Positions 44,602 through 47,591 of a stretch of 47,591 bases of DNA are shown here, piece by piece. Position numbers and translations under genes: made by a program. Source of the DNA: Gemmatimonadaceae bacterium (GTDB lineage: Bacteria > Gemmatimonadota > Gemmatimonadetes > Gemmatimonadales > Gemmatimonadaceae). The notes beneath the pieces were generated by a model. It searched no databases. It saw only the letters and a program-made list of their open reading frames with translations, and was not told the DNA's origin. Numbering within the stretch: the stretch's first letter is position 1; each line of letters starts with the position of its first letter. Location: contig JACMME010000068.1 in the NCBI GenBank assembly GCA_014379205.1, forward strand, positions 1 through 47,591, written 5' to 3'.

Positions 44602-47591
44602 ATGCAGAATCGCATCGTCGCAGCGTTGTGCGCGTTGGCGCTTTGCCTCGTCTCAGGTCGAGTGCAAGCGCAAGGTCAGGCGACCACGGGTATCGTGCGC
44701 GGTGCCGTGTCGGATTCGTCCGCCGAGAGCATTGTTGGCGCGACAATCACGCTGCGTAATGTGAACACCAACTTCGAGCGCGTTGTTCAGACGAATGCTC
44801 GCGGTGTTTTCGTGGCTACACTGCTGCCACTCGGGACTTACGATGTGACCGCGCGCTCTCTCGGCTTCAAGGCTGAGCGCCGCCCCGGCGTCCTGGTACG
44901 ACTCGGCGAGACGGTGGAGCTGGAATTCATCCTCACTCGCAGCGCTGTTGAGATCGCCTCAGTCGAGATAACCGGTGACGCGTCCATCGTGGATGCCGAT
45001 CGTTCGGCGGCGGCAACTCGCCTGAGCAGCGAGGTGGTTTCCGGTCTCCCGAACAACGGCCGCAATTTCCTGAACCTTACCCTGCTGACTCCGAACGTGG
45101 CGATCGTGCAAGGACCCGATGGTGATGAGCTGAGCGTCGGCGGCCAGCGCGGCATTCACAACAACGTCTCGGTAGATGGTGCCGATTTCAACAACCCCTT
45201 CTTCGGTGAGCAGCGCGGCGGGCAACGTCCGGCGTTCACGTTCAATCTCGACGCCGTTCAGGAAATGGTCGTCGTGAGCAACGGTGCGAGCGCGGAATTC
45301 GGCCGGTCGGGCGGCGGCTTCGTGAACATCGTTACGAAGTCGGGTACCAACGATTTTCGCGGATCAGCGCACTACTACGGCAAGTCGGACAAGATCTCAT
45401 CCGATTTCGCGCGGAATGGAGGCAATCCGAACTTTTCGCAGCATCAGTTCGGCTTCACCCTCGGTGGTCCCATCAAGAAGGATCGCGCCTTCTTCTTTCT
45501 GGCGTACGACCAGCAGGAGTTCAACCAGACCAAACAGACAGACCCTGACCGCATCGACCCCGCTCTCCGGCAGTACATGGACTCGGCATTTGGGGGAGCC
45601 CTTGCCGGCGATTACGGATCGATCCGGAGAACGAACGACGCGAATGCTCTCCTGGCGAAGTTCGACTATCGGCTCTCCAACGAACACAACTTTTCGCTCA
45701 AGTACAACTACACGAACTCCAAGCAGATCAACGGGACATTCGATGTGAATGAGTGGGGCCGCAGCGCAAACGCTGTGGAAAAGGACTACTCCCACGCTGT
45801 GAATGGCAGCCTCTCTTCGGTGCTTTCACCGACGATCTCTAACGAGTTTCGCTTTCAGTTGTCTCGCGAGGACCGGCCGCGGCCTTACGAAGGGCCCACC
45901 ATCGACGGTGAGCGGCCATTTCCCGACACGGGAGCGGATTTCGCGGCCGGCTATCGATTTGGCCAGCCATTTTTCATTCCGATCAAGGCGTACGACACAC
46001 GGATTCAGGTGCTGGACAACATCTCCAAGGTTATGGGGACGCACCTGTTCAAATTCGGGGCGGAATGGAACCGAACGGAAGAAAAGCAGACGTTCGTCGG
46101 GTTCGCCAATGGGCGATACATATTCAGCAGCGTTGACGGCTTTCTGAACTATGCCGCGAATCCCCGCTTTGTGGAGTGCTTTGACATCGCGAACGGCAGC
46201 TTTGTCACATCGAGCTCAGTGGGAACGTGTCCGCAGGGAAGCAGCATCGGCGGTCCCCTGCTCTTCTATCTTCAATTCGCTCCCGTGCCTCCGTTCACTT
46301 CCGCAGAGGAAGCGGGCACGCAACGTCTCACGCAGCATGAGGTCGCGCTGTACGCCCAGGATACGTGGCAGCCACGAAGCGATCTCACGATTAACTATGG
46401 TCTCAGGTGGGAAGCGCAGATTCAGCCTGATCCGCTCACCCCGGCCAGCGAAGTATTTTTCGCTCCATACATCGGGGAATCCCGCATGGGACGTGAATTC
46501 CCATCTGATGGCGAGATCCCGTCGGACTGGAAGATGTTTCAGCCGCGCCTCGGAATCGCGTGGGATATCGACGATGATGGAACCAAGGTGCTTCGCGGGA
46601 GCGCGGGACTATACTACGCCCGAATTCCCGGTCTCGTCCTTGCCGGCACCAGGACAAGCAACGGGTCCATAGGACAGAACATCTTCCGGGCCAGTTTCTT
46701 CAACGACTTCGGCGTTACTCCGCCGAGCTATCCGGACCTTGTCCCGACCGCGAATGTATTTCCGGACCACCCAGGGGTTACCGTAACGGACAAGGACTTC
46801 AGAAACCCTCGCACCGCGGCGTTCAGCGCGGGCTTTGAATGGCAGGTCGCCGAGGGATGGGCACCGTCCATCTCATACAACTATTCCCGCACGGATTTTC
46901 TCACGCGCTTCGTCAATCGCAACGATCCCTTGTTCGGCAACGGTACGGTGGGGCCGTTCAGAACAGGTTTGCCGGCTCAGGCGAATGCGTCCACGGGAGT
47001 GGCGGATACGCTCAACGGAATTGATGTGCTCACGGTCGTTGAGAGCACCGCGAAGTCGCGCTTCCAGGGTGTAACTGCATCACTCAAGGGACGCGTCACC
47101 CAGGCGATCGACTTCCAAGCCAACTACACGATCTCGTGGGACAAGTCCGACGACGATAACGAGCGCGATCCATTCACCTTCCGGTACGCACGCGCGGACC
47201 GGCTGGACAGCGAATACGGGTACTCCGACCGCGATCAGCGCCACCGCGTCAACGTCTGGCTTCTGGCGAAGGCTCCGTGGGCATTGTACTTCAACAATCG
47301 AGTCAGCTACTACTCGGCGCAGCCGATTTCCGAGAAGTGCGAAAACAATCAGCCGTCAGGAGAGCGCGCCGCGAGCGCCGCGGAACGCATCTGCCAAAAC
47401 GGAACCATCCTCGAGCGCAACACCCTTCGGAAAGACAACGAGTATTTCTCGTGGGATGTGCGAATTTCGCGTCCATTCACCATTTCCAATCGCGGATCGC
47501 TGGAAGCCGTGCTCGAGATCTTCAACGTCCTGAATACAGATAACTTCAGGGATCCGGCAGCGGTGGCGCCGCTCTTCAACTTCGACGGGAC
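44602..47591 (+). CDS. Oar-like TonB-dependent receptor with carboxypeptidase-regulatory domain (partial)
   Basis: Open from ATG 44602 to the window end (996 codons, no stop), so the 3' end is missing. A signal peptide (ALCALALCLVSGRVQAQ) leads to a CarboxypepD_reg beta-sandwich (about 28-115, GIVRGAVSDSSAESIVGATI, GVFVATLLPLGTYDVTARSL). A plug domain follows (LPNNGRNFLNLTLLTPNVAI, DGADFNNPFFGEQRGG, SAEFGRSGGGFVNIVTKSGT) and then a large barrel (FFFLAYDQQEF). This is the Oar type of receptor seen in Myxococcus, Acidobacteriota and Gemmatimonadota, often linked to polysaccharide or adhesion roles. A GAGG at 44589-44592 may be the ribosome site. Ligand unknown. Confidence 0.93.
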   Translation, partial: MQNRIVAALCALALCLVSGRVQAQGQATTGIVRGAVSDSSAESIVGATITLRNVNTNFERVVQTNARGVFVATLLPLGTYDVTARSLGFKAERRPGVLVRLGETVELEFILTRSAVEIASVEITGDASIVDADRSAAATRLSSEVVSGLPNNGRNFLNLTLLTPNVAIVQGPDGDELSVGGQRGIHNNVSVDGADFNNPFFGEQRGGQRPAFTFNLDAVQEMVVVSNGASAEFGRSGGGFVNIVTKSGTNDFRGSAHYYGKSDKISSDFARNGGNPNFSQHQFGFTLGGPIKKDRAFFFLAYDQQEFNQTKQTDPDRIDPALRQYMDSAFGGALAGDYGSIRRTNDANALLAKFDYRLSNEHNFSLKYNYTNSKQINGTFDVNEWGRSANAVEKDYSHAVNGSLSSVLSPTISNEFRFQLSREDRPRPYEGPTIDGERPFPDTGADFAAGYRFGQPFFIPIKAYDTRIQVLDNISKVMGTHLFKFGAEWNRTEEKQTFVGFANGRYIFSSVDGFLNYAANPRFVECFDIANGSFVTSSSVGTCPQGSSIGGPLLFYLQFAPVPPFTSAEEAGTQRLTQHEVALYAQDTWQPRSDLTINYGLRWEAQIQPDPLTPASEVFFAPYIGESRMGREFPSDGEIPSDWKMFQPRLGIAWDIDDDGTKVLRGSAGLYYARIPGLVLAGTRTSNGSIGQNIFRASFFNDFGVTPPSYPDLVPTANVFPDHPGVTVTDKDFRNPRTAAFSAGFEWQVAEGWAPSISYNYSRTDFLTRFVNRNDPLFGNGTVGPFRTGLPAQANASTGVADTLNGIDVLTVVESTAKSRFQGVTASLKGRVTQAIDFQANYTISWDKSDDDNERDPFTFRYARADRLDSEYGYSDRDQRHRVNVWLLAKAPWALYFNNRVSYYSAQPISEKCENNQPSGERAASAAERICQNGTILERNTLRKDNEYFSWDVRISRPFTISNRGSLEAVLEIFNVLNTDNFRDPAAVAPLFNFDG

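Overview
The window looks like a chromosomal segment of a high-GC, diderm (Gram-negative type) bacterium. The gene content (MsbA/LpxL envelope genes, TonB-dependent receptors, ABC permeases of the duplicated ADOP type found mainly in Acidobacteriota and Gemmatimonadota, many secreted peptidases/hydrolases, a PorX-like regulator) fits Gemmatimonadota best. This assignment is inference from gene content, not from a marker-gene comparison. Start codons are often GTG or TTG, and genes inside operons are commonly joined by 4-base NTGA stop/start overlaps. I saw no rRNA, tRNA, CRISPR array, integrase or transposase.

Layout: (1) 1-1383, tyrS behind a perfect 7-bp tandem array. (2) 1421-8865, a leftward operon: PorX-like response regulator-PglZ protein, MsbA-type exporter, glycosyltransferase, LpxL-type acyltransferase, OppC-type permease, class V aminotransferase. 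(3) 9012-11623, a stand-alone DnaB/RecA-fold ATPase and a chemoreceptor, convergent. (4) 11909-25903, a rightward housekeeping block: yebC, ruvC, ruvA, aminotransferase, ruvB, queA, small exported protein, tgt, yajC, def, fmt, tenI, thiS, thiG, rsmB, PASTA protein, rpe, TlpA-like thioredoxin. It covers Holliday-junction processing, queuosine tRNA modification, formyl-methionine addition and removal, thiazole synthesis and rRNA methylation. (5) 26075-35239, an accessory region: Yip1 membrane protein, M24 peptidase, a 65-aa protein coupled to an M61 peptidase, DUF4349 lipoprotein, MacB-like permease, glyoxalase-fold dioxygenase and FMN reductase. (6) 35240-35771, a non-coding island with a 67-bp inverted repeat. 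(7) 35772-47591, CocE/NonD hydrolase, ADOP permease, a peptidase remnant, a secreted phosphodiesterase coupled to a TonB-dependent receptor, and a divergent Oar-like TonB-dependent receptor cut by the window end.

The most unusual signal is a family of heptanucleotide repeat islands. At about nine places, short words repeat with an exact 7-bp period, usually as two facing arms that could fold into a hairpin. Words include GATTCCC, GGATTGC, TGCGAAC/TTCGCAG, CCTGGTN and GGGGGAT. The words differ between islands but a few recur, and the period is always 7. The islands lie in divergent, convergent and co-directional gaps. One is inserted in frame inside tgt, one ends three bases before the ruvC start codon, and one ends 15 bases before tyrS. 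A separate 9-bp-period inverted repeat (CGGATNNNN) sits at 35300-35614.
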